Notes: generated by a model not told the origin, from the letters alone. A stretch of DNA of 64,000 nucleotides from Actinoplanes sp. NBC_00393 (GCF_036053395.1 NZ_CP107942.1:10716001-10780000), one strand, 5' to 3'. Counted from the first letter of the stretch, positions 40,932-50,120 are shown. Program-made: numbers and translations.

Positions 40932-43592
40932 TCACCGGGGCAGTGTCACGGTGAACCGGGTGCCGCCGGACGGCCCCGGCTCGGCGGCGATCGTGCCGCT
41001 GTGCGCCTCCACGATCGCCTTGGTGACCGCCAGCCCCAGCCCGGTGCCCTTGATCTTGCGGCTGGTCGCGGTGCTCGCCCGGAAGAACCGGGTGAAGAGC
41101 TGGGAGTACTGCTCCGGCGGGATGCCGATGCCGGTGTCGGTCACCGCGAAGACGATCGACGTCTCGGTGGCGTCCGCGGTGACCGTCACGGTGCCGCCGG
41201 CCGGGGTGTACTTGATCGCGTTGGAGAGCAGGTTGTCCAGCACCTGCCGCAGCCGGGCCGCGTCGCCCGGCACCACCGGCAGCGGCCCGATCTCGGCGAC
41301 CAGGGTGACCGGCTGGGCGTCGGCCTGACGCTGATGCTCCTGGACGGCCTGGCGCAGCAGCCGGTCCGGGCGCAGCGGGCGGGAGTCGATCGCGGTCTGC
41401 CCGATGTCGAACCGGGCCAGATCCAGCAGGTCGTCGACGAGGTGCACCAGGTGGGCGCTGGTGCGCTCGATGACGGCGAGCTCCGGGCGGCCGGCCAGTT
41501 CCGGTTCCTCCAGCAGCGAATCCGTGTACGCCGCGATGATCCCGATCGGATTGCGCAGCTCGTGGCTCACCACCGCGACCAGCTCGTCCTTCATCCGGTC
41601 CAGCTCGCGCAGCCGCCGGACCTGCTGCTGCTCGCCGGCCAGCAGCTGCTCCCGCCGGTCGGCCAGCTCCCGGCGTTCGGTGACGTTGGTGCTGATCCCG
41701 TCGACGTAGAGGTGATCGTCCTCCAGCCGTGGCGTGCCCCGGGTCCACACCCACCGGGTCTGCCCGTCGTGCCCGAGCAGCCGGGTCTCCACCTCGGCCG
41801 GGTGCCCGTCGACCAGCCGGTCCCGGAACTCGAGGAAGGCGTCCAGGTCGTCCGGGTGCATCCGCTCGACCTGCTCCTCCGGGTCGTCGGGTTCGCCGCC
41901 GAACACCCCGGTCGCGCCGGCGGTGATGAATACCGGCCGGACGTGCAGGTCCGGCATGATCTCCACGGTCCAGACACAGTCGTTGACGTTGCTGACCACC
42001 CGCTCGAAGTCGCGCCGGGCGGCGGCCAGCGCCAGTGTCAGGTCCTCGGCGCGGCGGCGTTCCACGAAGCGGCCGACCTGCGCGGCGATGTCGTGCAGGA
42101 CGGTGAGCACGTCCTCGTCGCGGGCCATCTCGGTGTCGGTGCAGAAGGTGAGCACGCCGGCCACCCGGTGGTCGCTGTGCACCGGCAGGCCGATCGTGGT
42201 GCGGCAGCCCTCGTACACCTCCCAGACAACGGCATCGCGCTCCCGGACCGCGTCAGCCACGCCCCGCCCGCTGCTGTCCTCATCGGCGTGCCGGGCCCAG
42301 GATCCGGCGCGTTCGATCTCCTCGCCGATCTCCCAGTACTCGGCGCACGCCCAGCCCAGTTCGATGGCGACCGCGGTGGCCGCGGCCACCGCCGCCTCCC
42401 GGGCCGAGACCGCCTCGGAGAGCGAGTTCGCCACCGCGTGCCGGCAGCGGCGCAACGTCTCAGCGCGATGCGCCTCGGTGACCTCGTGCATCGCGACGAC
42501 GGCGCCGAGGCGCCGGCCGTCGGCGGTGTCGATCGGCCGGGCGTTGGTCAGGAAACGGCGCGGCGGCCGCTGCGGCGCGCAGACCACCAATTCCTCGTGC
42601 TGCACGGTCTCTCCGGCGTACGCCCGGGCCAGCGGCACCTCGTCCGCCTCCATCGGGGTACGCCCGTCCGGCCGGAACAGGTGGTACGTGCCGGCCCACT
42701 CCCCGGCGCCGACCGGCCGCCGCCCGATCCCGTGGATCTCCCGCATCGCCGGGTTGAACTGGGCCAGCTGCCCCTCGCTGTCGCACGCCGCCACCCCGGT
42801 GTCCAGGCTGTTCAGCAGCGCCTGCAGGAAGGCCCGCTCCTGTTCCAGATCGGTACGCGCGGCGGTGCGCTCGGTGATGTCGTGCAGGAACGCGTGGAAC
42901 ACCGGCTCACCGTGCTCGCGGTGCAGCTGCAGGGTCATCTCGACCGGGAACTCCCGGCCGTCCCGGTCGGTCGCGGTCAACTCCAGGCGGCGGCCGGCCA
43001 GCGCCGAGGCGCCGGTGTGCCGGACCCGTGCCAGACCCCGGTCGTGTGCCTTGCGGAAGCGGGGCGGGATCATCAACTCGGTGGCCCGCCGTCCCAGCGC
43101 CTCGGCGGCCGGCCAGCCGAACAGCTGTTCCGCGGCCACGTTCCAGGCGCTGATCCGGCCGTCGGCGGACATCGACACGAACGCGTCGTTCGTACCGTCC
43201 AGAACGGCCTGCAACCGCGCCCGCGCCTCACCGTGCGCGATCTCCGACTCGGCCGCGGCGGCCAGGTCCCGCAGGTTCGCGAGGTCCTCGCCGGTCCACC
43301 GGCGCGGCACGATGTCGGCCACGTAGAACGCGCCGGTGGCGGTCCCGTTCGGGCCGTGCAGCGGATGTCCGGCGTAGGCGACCACCCGCTGCCCGTCAGC
43401 GGCGTCCTCGACGACCACCGGCGCGTTCGCGTCGATCACCCGGCGGCCGATCGGATCCGGCCGTCCGTCGCCCGGACGGACCACCGCCGCCATCGGGGCG
43501 CGCAGGATCCGGGCGGCCGCCCGGATCAGCCGATCCAGCGCGGAGCCCCCGCTGGCGGCCTCCGTCAGCAGATCTTTTTCGCGCGCCGTCAC
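40932..43592 (-). CDS. Multi-sensor histidine kinase (GAF-PAS-PAS-GAF-PAS-HisKA-HATPase)
   Basis: An 886-aa soluble kinase with no membrane helix. By eye: GAF (about 15-130), PAS (150-265; VLDGTNDAFVSMSADGRI), PAS (275-385), GAF (390-510), PAS/PAC (540-655; LLGHDGQTRWVWTRG), HisKA with the phospho-acceptor in VVSHELRNPIG near residue 675, and HATPase with LDNLLSNAIKYTP, DTGIGIP and GTGLGLAV. All catalytic boxes are intact. No response regulator is encoded in the window, so it is an orphan. It likely integrates redox, light or small-molecule signals. The ATG at 43592 has no strong upstream site. Confidence 0.9.
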   Translation of the reverse strand: MTAREKDLLTEAASGGSALDRLIRAAARILRAPMAAVVRPGDGRPDPIGRRVIDANAPVVVEDAADGQRVVAYAGHPLHGPNGTATGAFYVADIVPRRWTGEDLANLRDLAAAAESEIAHGEARARLQAVLDGTNDAFVSMSADGRISAWNVAAEQLFGWPAAEALGRRATELMIPPRFRKAHDRGLARVRHTGASALAGRRLELTATDRDGREFPVEMTLQLHREHGEPVFHAFLHDITERTAARTDLEQERAFLQALLNSLDTGVAACDSEGQLAQFNPAMREIHGIGRRPVGAGEWAGTYHLFRPDGRTPMEADEVPLARAYAGETVQHEELVVCAPQRPPRRFLTNARPIDTADGRRLGAVVAMHEVTEAHRAETLRRCRHAVANSLSEAVSAREAAVAAATAVAIELGWACAEYWEIGEEIERAGSWARHADEDSSGRGVADAVRERDAVVWEVYEGCRTTIGLPVHSDHRVAGVLTFCTDTEMARDEDVLTVLHDIAAQVGRFVERRRAEDLTLALAAARRDFERVVSNVNDCVWTVEIMPDLHVRPVFITAGATGVFGGEPDDPEEQVERMHPDDLDAFLEFRDRLVDGHPAEVETRLLGHDGQTRWVWTRGTPRLEDDHLYVDGISTNVTERRELADRREQLLAGEQQQVRRLRELDRMKDELVAVVSHELRNPIGIIAAYTDSLLEEPELAGRPELAVIERTSAHLVHLVDDLLDLARFDIGQTAIDSRPLRPDRLLRQAVQEHQRQADAQPVTLVAEIGPLPVVPGDAARLRQVLDNLLSNAIKYTPAGGTVTVTADATETSIVFAVTDTGIGIPPEQYSQLFTRFFRASTATSRKIKGTGLGLAVTKAIVEAHSGTIAAEPGPSGGTRFTVTLPR

Positions 43593-43660
43593 GGATTCCC
43601 GATCGGCTCTGCAAAGCGGTCACTGAGCGCGAAGGGGTGACAGCCGTCTCACTCACCCGG

Positions 43661-43678
43661 GAATTTAAAATTTGAAAG
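43661..43678. promoter_or_regulatory. A+T-rich palindrome upstream of the NmrA-like gene
   Basis: The 150-bp gap between the kinase and NmrA genes holds AATTTAAAATT (43662-43672), a perfect 11-bp palindrome, inside an A+T-rich patch that stands out from the GC-rich surroundings. It is probably a promoter and operator for the gene at 43743. The regulator is unknown. Confidence 0.4.
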
Positions 43679-43742
43679 ACTGGTTGTGCCGTCCGCGAGC
43701 GGCGATCAGGCCCCCGCCCCGGACACGAGGAGTGAGAAACAG

Positions 43743-44693
43743 ATGAGCGAGAAGAAGATCATCGCGGTTGTCGGCGCCACCGGTTCCCAGGGCGGCGGGC
43801 TCGTGAAGGCGATCCTGGCCGACCCCGACGGCGACTACGCGGTCCGGGCGCTGACCCGGGATACCACCTCGCCCCGGGCGCAGGAGCTGGTCAAGCTCGG
43901 CGCCGAGGTGGTCCAGGCGGACAACTACGACGCGTCGTCGCTGGAGCGGGCGTTCGCCGGGGCGTACGGAGCGTTCCTGGTGACGAACTTCTGGGCGCAC
44001 ATGTCGGCCGCCAAGGAACTCGAGGAGGCCACCAACCTCGCGAACGCGGCGAAGAGCGCCGGCCTGCAGCATGTGATCTGGTCGACGCTGGAGGACACCC
44101 GCGACCACATCCCGGTGACCGACGACCGGATGCCGACGCTGCAGGAGGCGTACAAGGTCCCGCACTTCGACGCCAAGGCCGAGGCGGACGAGCTGTTCCG
44201 CGCGGCGGGCGTGCCCACCACCTTCCTGCGCACCACCTTCTACTGGGAGAACCTGGCCAACGGCTGGGGCGCCACCCGCGACGCGGACGGCGTGCTCACC
44301 CTGACCCTGCCGATGGGGGAGAGCAGGCTGGCCGGCATCGCGGTCGAGGACATCGGCCGCACCGCGTACGGCATCTTGAAGGCCGGCCCCGGCTCCTACG
44401 CCGGACGTACCGTCCACATCGCCGGCGAGCACCTGACCGGAGAGCAGATCGCCGCGGGCCTGAGCCGCGCCGTCGGGGAGCCGGTCGTCTACCGCCCGCT
44501 CACCCACGACGCCTACCGCGACCTCGGCTTCCCGGGCGCCGACGAGGCGGGCAACATGCTCCAGTACTACACCGAGTTCGAGGACTACTTCACCGGCGTC
44601 CGCGACCTGGCGGAGGTCCGCAAGCTGAACCCGGCCCTGCAGACCTTCGACCAGTGGCTGGCCGCCAACGGCCACACCATCCCCACCGCGTGA
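43743..44693 (+). CDS. NmrA/HSCARG family NAD(P)-binding protein
   Basis: A 316-aa atypical short-chain dehydrogenase. The N-terminal VVGATGSQGGGLVKAIL is the dinucleotide-binding glycine motif (GxxGxxG), followed by VRALTRDTTSPRAQEL and VVQADNYDASSLERAF. The catalytic YxxxK of true dehydrogenases is not evident, as in NmrA-type redox sensors; FLRTTFYWENL matches the group. It may sense NADP or act as a quinone reductase. ATG 43743 follows GAGGAGTGAG. A strong terminator follows at 44745. Confidence 0.88.
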   Translation: MSEKKIIAVVGATGSQGGGLVKAILADPDGDYAVRALTRDTTSPRAQELVKLGAEVVQADNYDASSLERAFAGAYGAFLVTNFWAHMSAAKELEEATNLANAAKSAGLQHVIWSTLEDTRDHIPVTDDRMPTLQEAYKVPHFDAKAEADELFRAAGVPTTFLRTTFYWENLANGWGATRDADGVLTLTLPMGESRLAGIAVEDIGRTAYGILKAGPGSYAGRTVHIAGEHLTGEQIAAGLSRAVGEPVVYRPLTHDAYRDLGFPGADEAGNMLQYYTEFEDYFTGVRDLAEVRKLNPALQTFDQWLAANGHTIPTA

Positions 44694-44744
44694 CGCTTCC
44701 GGCGGCCGACTGATTGGGGGGCCGGCCGCCGTCACCGCCGGGGA

Positions 44745-44786
44745 CTGCCGCACCGATCCCACCCGGGACCGGTGCGGCAGTGTTTT
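44745..44786 (+). terminator. Rho-independent-type terminator
   Basis: CTGCCGCACCG (44745-44755) pairs perfectly with CGGTGCGGCAG (44770-44780), forming an 11-bp GC-rich stem with a 14-nt loop, followed by TGTTTT. It lies 51 bp after the NmrA-like gene and directly before the GNAT gene, separating the two units. Confidence 0.8.
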
Positions 44787-44802
44787 GGCTACAGTGCGGC
44801 TT

Positions 44803-45366
44803 GTGTCAGCACCCGAGATCACCGTGGCCACCACGGCCGAGCGAGCCCCGATCGTCGACTCCCTGGTCGCCGCGTTCGCGCAGGACCCGGTGCTGCGCCA
44901 TCTCTTCCCGGACCCGGAGACATATCCGGAGTACGCGGCCGCCTTCTTCGGCCACCTCTTCGACAAGCGGGTCCACCGGCAGTCGATCTGGACGATCGGC
45001 GCCGGCGCGTCCGTGGCGATCTGGGAACCGCCGGCTGCCGACGGCGTGGCGCCGGCCGGAGTTGCCGAACCGGACCTGCCGGCCGATGTCCTGGCCCGGA
45101 TGAAGACCTATGACGAGGCGGTGCACGCCGCCCTCCCGAGGACGCCGTTCTGGTACCTGGGCGTGCTCGGCACCCATCCGGCAAGCGCCGGCCGCGGCTG
45201 GGGCCGTGCCGTGATGGCCGCCGGCCTGCGCCGGGCCGCCGCCGAAGGGCTGCCGTCGGTCCTGGAGACCAGCAAACCCGGCAACGTCGAGCTCTACCGC
45301 CGCGCGGGCTGGCAGGTGGTCGGCGAGGTGTCCGCCCCGCTGCCGATCTGGATCATGCAGCAGTGA
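44803..45366 (+). CDS. GNAT family N-acetyltransferase
   Basis: A 187-aa acetyltransferase. The acetyl-CoA site is seen in YLGVLGTHPASAGRGWGRAV (V/L-x-P-x-x-x-x-x-G-x-G), with FWYLGVLGTHP before it and LETSKPGNVELYRRAGWQVVGE after it. A substrate cannot be assigned. GTG 44803 is suggested: it lies 8 bp after TACAGT (44790-44795), a possible -10 element, which fits a leaderless transcript; a TTG further upstream would overlap the terminator tail. The 3' end overlaps the convergent membrane protein by 14 bp. Confidence 0.85.
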   Translation: MSAPEITVATTAERAPIVDSLVAAFAQDPVLRHLFPDPETYPEYAAAFFGHLFDKRVHRQSIWTIGAGASVAIWEPPAADGVAPAGVAEPDLPADVLARMKTYDEAVHAALPRTPFWYLGVLGTHPASAGRGWGRAVMAAGLRRAAAEGLPSVLETSKPGNVELYRRAGWQVVGEVSAPLPIWIMQQ

Positions 45367-46033
45367 GCCGGTCGCGGCCGGGCGCCGGTTCGCCGGTGCG
45401 CAGCAGATTGGCCGCGGTCAGCCACACGGTCAGGATCAGGGCCAGCTCGCCCAGGTTGCTCACCCACAGCACCGCCGCCCCGGCGCCTGCTGCGACGAAC
45501 ATGACCGCCGCCCCGGCGAGCAGCCAGGGCCACCGGGCCCGAACCTGCAGCGCGACGCCGATGCCGATCAGGACCAGGATCGCGATGATCGCCGGGATCG
45601 GCGGGCCCTCCGAGGCCGCGTTGGTGTAACGGAGCGTGTCGGCGTACCGGGTAGGTTCCAAATCCAGGGCGATGATCTCCTCCCGGACCCCGGCGGCGAT
45701 CAGCAGCACGGTGAGGACGCCGAAGGCGGCGGGCGCCGCCCGCCCGCCGAGAAGACGCAGGCCGTAGCCGCGGCCGAGGCCCACCCCGACCATGATGAGC
45801 AGGGGTACGAGCAACGCGTGCGTCCAGAACCGCGGCAGTGACAGCGCGTGCAGAACGTCGCCGAAACCGATCGTGCTGCCCATCGCGATGACGACGTTGT
45901 CCCAGATGAGCGCCGCGACGACGAGGATCAGCAGGTTGAGCACCCAGTGCGGGTGCTTGCGGCGGAGCGTGACGACCAGGGCGAGCAGCACGACTTCGGT
46001 GACGGCGATCAGCCCGAACAGCGTGCTCACCAT
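45353..46033 (-). CDS. Polytopic membrane protein, unknown function
   Basis: A 226-aa protein with about seven hydrophobic helices. The first is FGLIAVTEVVLLALVVTL, then LNLLILVVAALIWDNVVIAMG, and later AIIAILVLIGIGVALQV. Charged residues inside or next to helices 2 and 3 (IWDNVV, FWTHALLVPLL) could be functional. I recognise no family. It is preceded by a palindrome at 46051-46077 that probably regulates it. The stop overlaps the GNAT gene. ATG 46033 has a weak GGGGGCCGGGC upstream. Confidence 0.65.
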   Translation of the reverse strand: MVSTLFGLIAVTEVVLLALVVTLRRKHPHWVLNLLILVVAALIWDNVVIAMGSTIGFGDVLHALSLPRFWTHALLVPLLIMVGVGLGRGYGLRLLGGRAAPAAFGVLTVLLIAAGVREEIIALDLEPTRYADTLRYTNAASEGPPIPAIIAILVLIGIGVALQVRARWPWLLAGAAVMFVAAGAGAAVLWVSNLGELALILTVWLTAANLLRTGEPAPGRDRLTAA

Positions 46034-46050
46034 GCCCGGCCCCCTGTTTC

Positions 46051-46077
46051 GTTGAGGGAAACGTTGTTCCGCTCAAC
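46051..46077. promoter_or_regulatory. 27-bp inverted repeat, likely operator
   Basis: GTTGAG-GGAA, a 6-bp centre ACGTTG, then TTCC-G-CTCAAC: arms of ten matched bases with one extra base on one side. It lies 18 bp upstream of ATG 46033 (minus strand), as expected for a TetR- or LacI-like operator. No regulator gene is adjacent, so it may be controlled from elsewhere. Confidence 0.55.
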
Positions 46078-46126
46078 CTAGGGGTGCGGCCCGCCGCCGC
46101 GCAACCGCAAACTGCGGGGTGCGTCC

Positions 46127-46143
46127 CTGCGGCGACGCCGCAG
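46127..46143 (-). terminator. Hairpin after the DUF1269 gene
   Basis: CTGCGGC-GAC-GCCGCAG is a perfect 7-bp stem with a 3-nt loop. It is 41 bp downstream of the DUF1269 stop (minus strand) and before the membrane-protein promoter. There is no T-run, so it is a weak or GC-type terminator. Confidence 0.45.
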
Positions 46144-46183
46144 CGCTCAACATCATCGACCGGGCAGCTCCGCCCGGCGAGAT

Positions 46184-46726
46184 TCAGCCGGCCGGCTGGG
46201 CCGCGGCCCGGACCGACTGATGGATCGCGGCGTGGTCCACCTTCAGCTCGCGGGAGATCACCTTCTCCGCGGTCTTGTGCAGGGCCAGTTCCACCTGCTC
46301 ACCCAGCTCACCCTTGGCGACCACGACCAGCCCGGCTTCCCCGTCGTCCAGGTACTCGCCGAGTTCCTTCAGGTCGTGCCGGCTCATCCCAGCCGCGGCG
46401 TGCCCGGCCACCGCGCCGATCACCGTGCCGCCGGCCGTGGTGGCCAGCAGCAGACCGCCACCAACCGCCGCGAACGGGAAGATCGCCACCGCCAGCCCGG
46501 CCGCCAGCCCAAGCCCGGCACCGAACCCACCACCACTCTTGGCCGGCGTCTCGTGCTTCCTGATGATCTTCGTCTTGTGCTCCGCGCTGCGCTCCAGGAC
46601 GGCCGCGTCATAGTCGTCGATCAGCCCTCGCTCCAGGTGCAGAGCTTTCACCGTCTCGTAGTCCGCCATCGCTGCGGCCACGCTGGGATACACGCCGACA
46701 TAGACCGTGTACGTGTCGACAACCAT
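46184..46726 (-). CDS. DUF1269-like protein
   Basis: A 180-aa protein with an acidic N-terminal alpha/beta half (YTVYVGVYPSVAAAMADYETV), a central glycine-rich hydrophobic hairpin (GFGAGLGLAAGLAVAIFPFAAVGGGLLL, split here as GLAAGLAVAIFPF and AVGGGLLL) and a helical C-terminus (LGEQVELALHKTAEKVISRE). This is the DUF1269 arrangement: a soluble protein with a possible membrane-inserting hairpin. Function unknown. GGGAGGA precedes ATG 46726. An operator-like palindrome 66 bp upstream links it to the stress block at 8-25 kb. Confidence 0.75.
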   Translation of the reverse strand: MVVDTYTVYVGVYPSVAAAMADYETVKALHLERGLIDDYDAAVLERSAEHKTKIIRKHETPAKSGGGFGAGLGLAAGLAVAIFPFAAVGGGLLLATTAGGTVIGAVAGHAAAGMSRHDLKELGEYLDDGEAGLVVVAKGELGEQVELALHKTAEKVISRELKVDHAAIHQSVRAAAQPAG

Positions 46727-46791
46727 CTCCGGTCCTCCCGCTGGTTTCCCGCGTCCTACCCCGACCCTGCCGCACACGCCAGCCCCGCACT

Positions 46792-46808
46792 TCCTCCCGA
46801 GCGGATGA
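46792..46808. promoter_or_regulatory. Stress-block operator TCCTCC-N5-GGATGA (distant copy)
   Basis: TCCTCC CGAGC GGATGA differs from the consensus at one base and lies 66 bp upstream of the DUF1269 gene, more than 20 kb away from the main group. It lies in the 136-bp gap before the P-type ATPase gene end; no other gene there could use it. Confidence 0.5.
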
Positions 46809-46862
46809 CCCAGGCCTTCAATCGCGCCAGCCCGAGCATGATCGAGCGGGGCCGCGGGAGGG

Positions 46863-49367
46863 TCAGCGCGGCGGCTGCAGGCCGAGCAGCCGGTCGAAGA
46901 GCTGGAAGCGCAACACGGCGGTGAGCGAGGCGTACCAGAGGATCAGAGCCGGCAGCACCACCAGGAAGACCGGCCGGGACGGCCCCATCAACCCGAAGTA
47001 ATCCCAGAGCACGGGCACGTTCAGGATGGCCGCGAAGATCAGGCACAGCGCGCAGACCAGCAGCACCGGCCGGATCTCCCCGGTCGGGGAGGTCCATGCC
47101 GCGAAGACCCGGGAGCGCGGCACCAGGAACAGGATCAGCAGGAACGAGGCGAAGCAGAAGAACGTCGACAGCCCGGTCTGCGCCAGGATCGTGGCGGAGG
47201 CCGTGGTGAAGTCGACGTCGCCCCCGGACTGCAGGCCGGTGTACTGCTCGAACTCGTCGATGATGCGTTCCGGCGTACGCCCGGAGCTGAACCCCACCGT
47301 GAGCAGCTCATAGAGGGCGGTGTACACAGCCGTGCCGAACGTGGCGGTGACCACCGCGGCCGGGACCACGAACCGCACCAGGTTGCGCACCAGATGCGGG
47401 TCTGGCGGGGTGGCCCGCGCCCAGAACGTGAGGAACACCGTGGGGATGCCGACGGTGAACATGGTCAGCCCGACCTGGGTGGGGGAGTACGGGAAGCCCA
47501 GCCCCAGCATCGTCACGGCGACGATGACCAGGCCCTGGCTGGCGACCCGGGCGAGGAAGACGTACAGCGAGATCCCGATGCCGTTGATGATCCGGCGGCC
47601 CTCACTCTGCGCCGGCGGTAGCGCGGCGAACGAGTCGTCCACCAGCACGATGTCGGCCACGTCGCGGGTGACCGCGCTGCCGCTGCGCATCGCCACGCCG
47701 ACCTGTGCCTGCTTGAGGGCGCGGGCGTCGTTCACCCCGTCGCCGATCATGGCGACGTAGTGACCCTGCCGGCGGAGCGCGCGGACGATGCGTTCCTTGT
47801 GCTCGGGGACGACCCGGCCGAACACGGCGGTGCGGGCGACCACCCGGTCCAGCGCGTCGTCGTCCATGTCGTCGAGGTCCGCGCCGGGGACCGGCTCGTC
47901 GGCGTCCAGGCCGGCGCGGCGGGCGATCGCGGCGACCGTACGCGGATCGTCGCCGGAAAGAACCTTGACCTCGACGCCTTCCTCGCGGAACCGCTGGATC
48001 GTCGCGACCACGTCGTCCCGCAGCTCGTCGGCGAGGGCGACCAGGCCGACCGGCTCCAGCATCGGCAGCTCCGGCCGTCCGGCGTCGTCGCGCAGCGGCC
48101 CTTCGGCGCGGGCCAGCAGCAGCACCCGTAGTCCTCGCCCGGTCCGCGCGGTCACCTCGCCGGCGCGCAGTGGCCGGCGCAGCCGCGGTCCGAAAGCGTC
48201 CGGCGCCCCGAGCACCCAGGTGCCTTCCGCGGCGACCAGGCCGGACCAGCGCAGCGACGACGAGAACGGCACCTCGTCGCGGACCTCCCAGACCTCCCCG
48301 GGCAGTGCCGCGGCCAGCGCGAGAGCGGTCAGGTTCGGGGTGGCCGCGTTGTGCGCCACGCTGCCGAGGATGGCCGCGACCTCGGCGTATTCGGTGGCGC
48401 CGAGCGGGATGATCTCCTCGACGGTGAGCTGCCCGGTGGTCAGCGTGCCGGTCTTGTCGGTGCAGACCACGTCCACGTTGCTCACCGACTCGACCGCATT
48501 GACCTGCTGGATCAGGGCGCCGTGCCGGGCGATGCGGACAGCGCCGGCCGTGTAGGCCAGGGCGATCAAGAAAAACAGCCCATAGGGTACGAGTCCTGAC
48601 AGCACCGCGGTGATCTGGACGACCCGCAGCACGGTGAACCCCTCGATCACCGCCTGGCCCAGGATGGCGCCGCTCATCAGGGCGACCAGCGCCATCACGA
48701 GCCGGACGATCGTCTCGATGCTCCGCTGCAGCGGTGTCCGGTCGGTGGTGGAGCGCCGGGCCTCGGCGGTGAGCCGGCCGGCGTAGCTGTGCGCGCCGAC
48801 GTCGCGGGCCAGCTGATGCCCGTCCCCGGACACGCAGAGGCTGCCCGAGCGCAGGTCGTCGCCGGGGTGTTTGACCACCGGGTCGGACTCGCCGGTGAGC
48901 AGCGACTCGTCGGCCTCCAGCCGGCCACCGTCGAGCAGCGGGCCGTCCACCACGATCTGGTCGCCGGGCCGGACCCGCAGCACGTCGCCGCGGACCACCA
49001 GGCTCGGGTCGATCTCCACCTCCCGGCCGTCGCGGACCACCAGCACGCCGGACCGGTCGAGCAGCTGGAGCCGGTCCAGCTTGCGTTTGGCCCGGATCTC
49101 CTGCCCGGCGCTGATCACCGCGTTGATCAGGCCGAGGCCGACGCTGATCAGGGCGTCGTTGTAGCGGCCGAGGATCAGCAGGGTGGCGCCGATGACGAAC
49201 AGGATCAGGTTGAAGAACGAGAAGACGTTGGTCCGCAGGATCTCGGCGTAGCCGCGCGCGCCACCTTTGCCGGCGGTGTTCGCCTCACCCCGCCGGCGCC
49301 GGGCCTCGGCCTCCGCGCCGGTCAGTCCCTGCGCCGGGGCGAGCATCAGCTGGTCCACCGGCCTCAC
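46863..49367 (-). CDS. P-type cation ATPase (CtpE-like)
   Basis: An 834-aa P-type ATPase. Seen in order: actuator motif LLTGESDPV, the phosphorylation site CTDKTGTLT (Asp304), the nucleotide domain ending VKVLSGDDP, and the hinge MIGDGVNDARALKQAQVGVAM. About ten helices are present; the TM4 region reads SGLVPYGLFFLIALAYTAG, without the CPx motif of heavy-metal pumps. That segment and overall length resemble CtpE of mycobacteria, a Ca2+ uptake pump, so Ca2+ is a guess. GTG 49367 starts the protein. A histidine- or cysteine-rich metal-binding domain is absent. Confidence 0.88.
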   Translation of the reverse strand: MRPVDQLMLAPAQGLTGAEAEARRRRGEANTAGKGGARGYAEILRTNVFSFFNLILFVIGATLLILGRYNDALISVGLGLINAVISAGQEIRAKRKLDRLQLLDRSGVLVVRDGREVEIDPSLVVRGDVLRVRPGDQIVVDGPLLDGGRLEADESLLTGESDPVVKHPGDDLRSGSLCVSGDGHQLARDVGAHSYAGRLTAEARRSTTDRTPLQRSIETIVRLVMALVALMSGAILGQAVIEGFTVLRVVQITAVLSGLVPYGLFFLIALAYTAGAVRIARHGALIQQVNAVESVSNVDVVCTDKTGTLTTGQLTVEEIIPLGATEYAEVAAILGSVAHNAATPNLTALALAAALPGEVWEVRDEVPFSSSLRWSGLVAAEGTWVLGAPDAFGPRLRRPLRAGEVTARTGRGLRVLLLARAEGPLRDDAGRPELPMLEPVGLVALADELRDDVVATIQRFREEGVEVKVLSGDDPRTVAAIARRAGLDADEPVPGADLDDMDDDALDRVVARTAVFGRVVPEHKERIVRALRRQGHYVAMIGDGVNDARALKQAQVGVAMRSGSAVTRDVADIVLVDDSFAALPPAQSEGRRIINGIGISLYVFLARVASQGLVIVAVTMLGLGFPYSPTQVGLTMFTVGIPTVFLTFWARATPPDPHLVRNLVRFVVPAAVVTATFGTAVYTALYELLTVGFSSGRTPERIIDEFEQYTGLQSGGDVDFTTASATILAQTGLSTFFCFASFLLILFLVPRSRVFAAWTSPTGEIRPVLLVCALCLIFAAILNVPVLWDYFGLMGPSRPVFLVVLPALILWYASLTAVLRFQLFDRLLGLQPPR

Positions 49368-49388
49368 CGTACATTCCGGTTTTAAGCC

Positions 49389-50051
49389 TTATATCTGTTT
49401 GGCGAGGATCTGTTCCAGCCCGGCGATGCACACTTGCAGGTCGAACTCGAGCTGCTCGTCGTTCGCCCGGAAGTGCCCGGTCATCATCCGCCGCAGCGTG
49501 CGGTGCTGGTCCTCGGGCACCCGGTCGAGCGCCTTGCGCAGCTCGGTGACCTGCGGGTGCTCGCCGAAGCGCTCGATCATGACCGCGTCGCGCGCCGAGG
49601 AGAAGACGAACTCGGCCACGAACCCGATGGCACGGCCGGCGTCACGCTCGGCGAAGCCGGCGGCGACGAGTGACTCCATGAGCTTCTCCGCGGCCGCGAT
49701 GCCGGCCAGCCCACCGGCCACCGGCATCCGGACGTACTCGAAGAGCGCGCCGGTGCGGACCAGGCCCGCGCGCATGTTGTGGGCGAACGCGCGGAGCTGA
49801 TCGCGCCAGTCGCCGCCGGCCGGCATCGGAATCTCGCTGACCTCACCGCTGAGCACGTCGAGCGCGACCAGCTCGAGCAGCCCCTCCCGGTCGCTGACGT
49901 GGTAGTTGAGCGCCTTGCGGTCCACGCCGAGCCGTTCCGCGACGGCCTGCATGGTCAGCGTCTGCGGATCCATGTCGCGAGCGGCGGCCACGATCCGGGC
50001 CCGATCGATCCGGGCTGGGCGGCCGCGGCGGCGGGGTGCGGTGTCCGGCAT
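49389..50051 (-). CDS. TetR family repressor
   Basis: A 220-aa regulator. The N-terminal HTH is IVAAARDMDPQTLTMQAVAERLGVDRKALNYHVSDREGLLELV. The C-terminal domain is of the TetR_C type with MTGHFRANDEQLEFDLQVCIAGLEQIL. It diverges from the MFS and GH3 genes, with two palindromic sites between, so it probably represses them and is released by a glycoside or sugar. ATG 50051 is chosen; the frame stays open to 50114 but would cross the operator. Confidence 0.88.
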   Translation of the reverse strand: MPDTAPRRRGRPARIDRARIVAAARDMDPQTLTMQAVAERLGVDRKALNYHVSDREGLLELVALDVLSGEVSEIPMPAGGDWRDQLRAFAHNMRAGLVRTGALFEYVRMPVAGGLAGIAAAEKLMESLVAAGFAERDAGRAIGFVAEFVFSSARDAVMIERFGEHPQVTELRKALDRVPEDQHRTLRRMMTGHFRANDEQLEFDLQVCIAGLEQILAKQI

Positions 50052-50063
50052 CCGCACAGCATA

Positions 50064-50079
50064 TTTCCCCGGCCGGGAA
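50064..50079. promoter_or_regulatory. TetR operator 1
   Basis: TTCCC-CGGCC-GGGAA at 50065-50079, an inverted repeat with 5-bp arms, lies 13 bp upstream of the tetR-type start. It matches the core of the second site at 50121 and is likely used for autoregulation. Confidence 0.65.
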
Positions 50080-50120
50080 GTAAGTTGCCCCACCCTCTTG
50101 ACCTGCGCCGACATCGCGGC

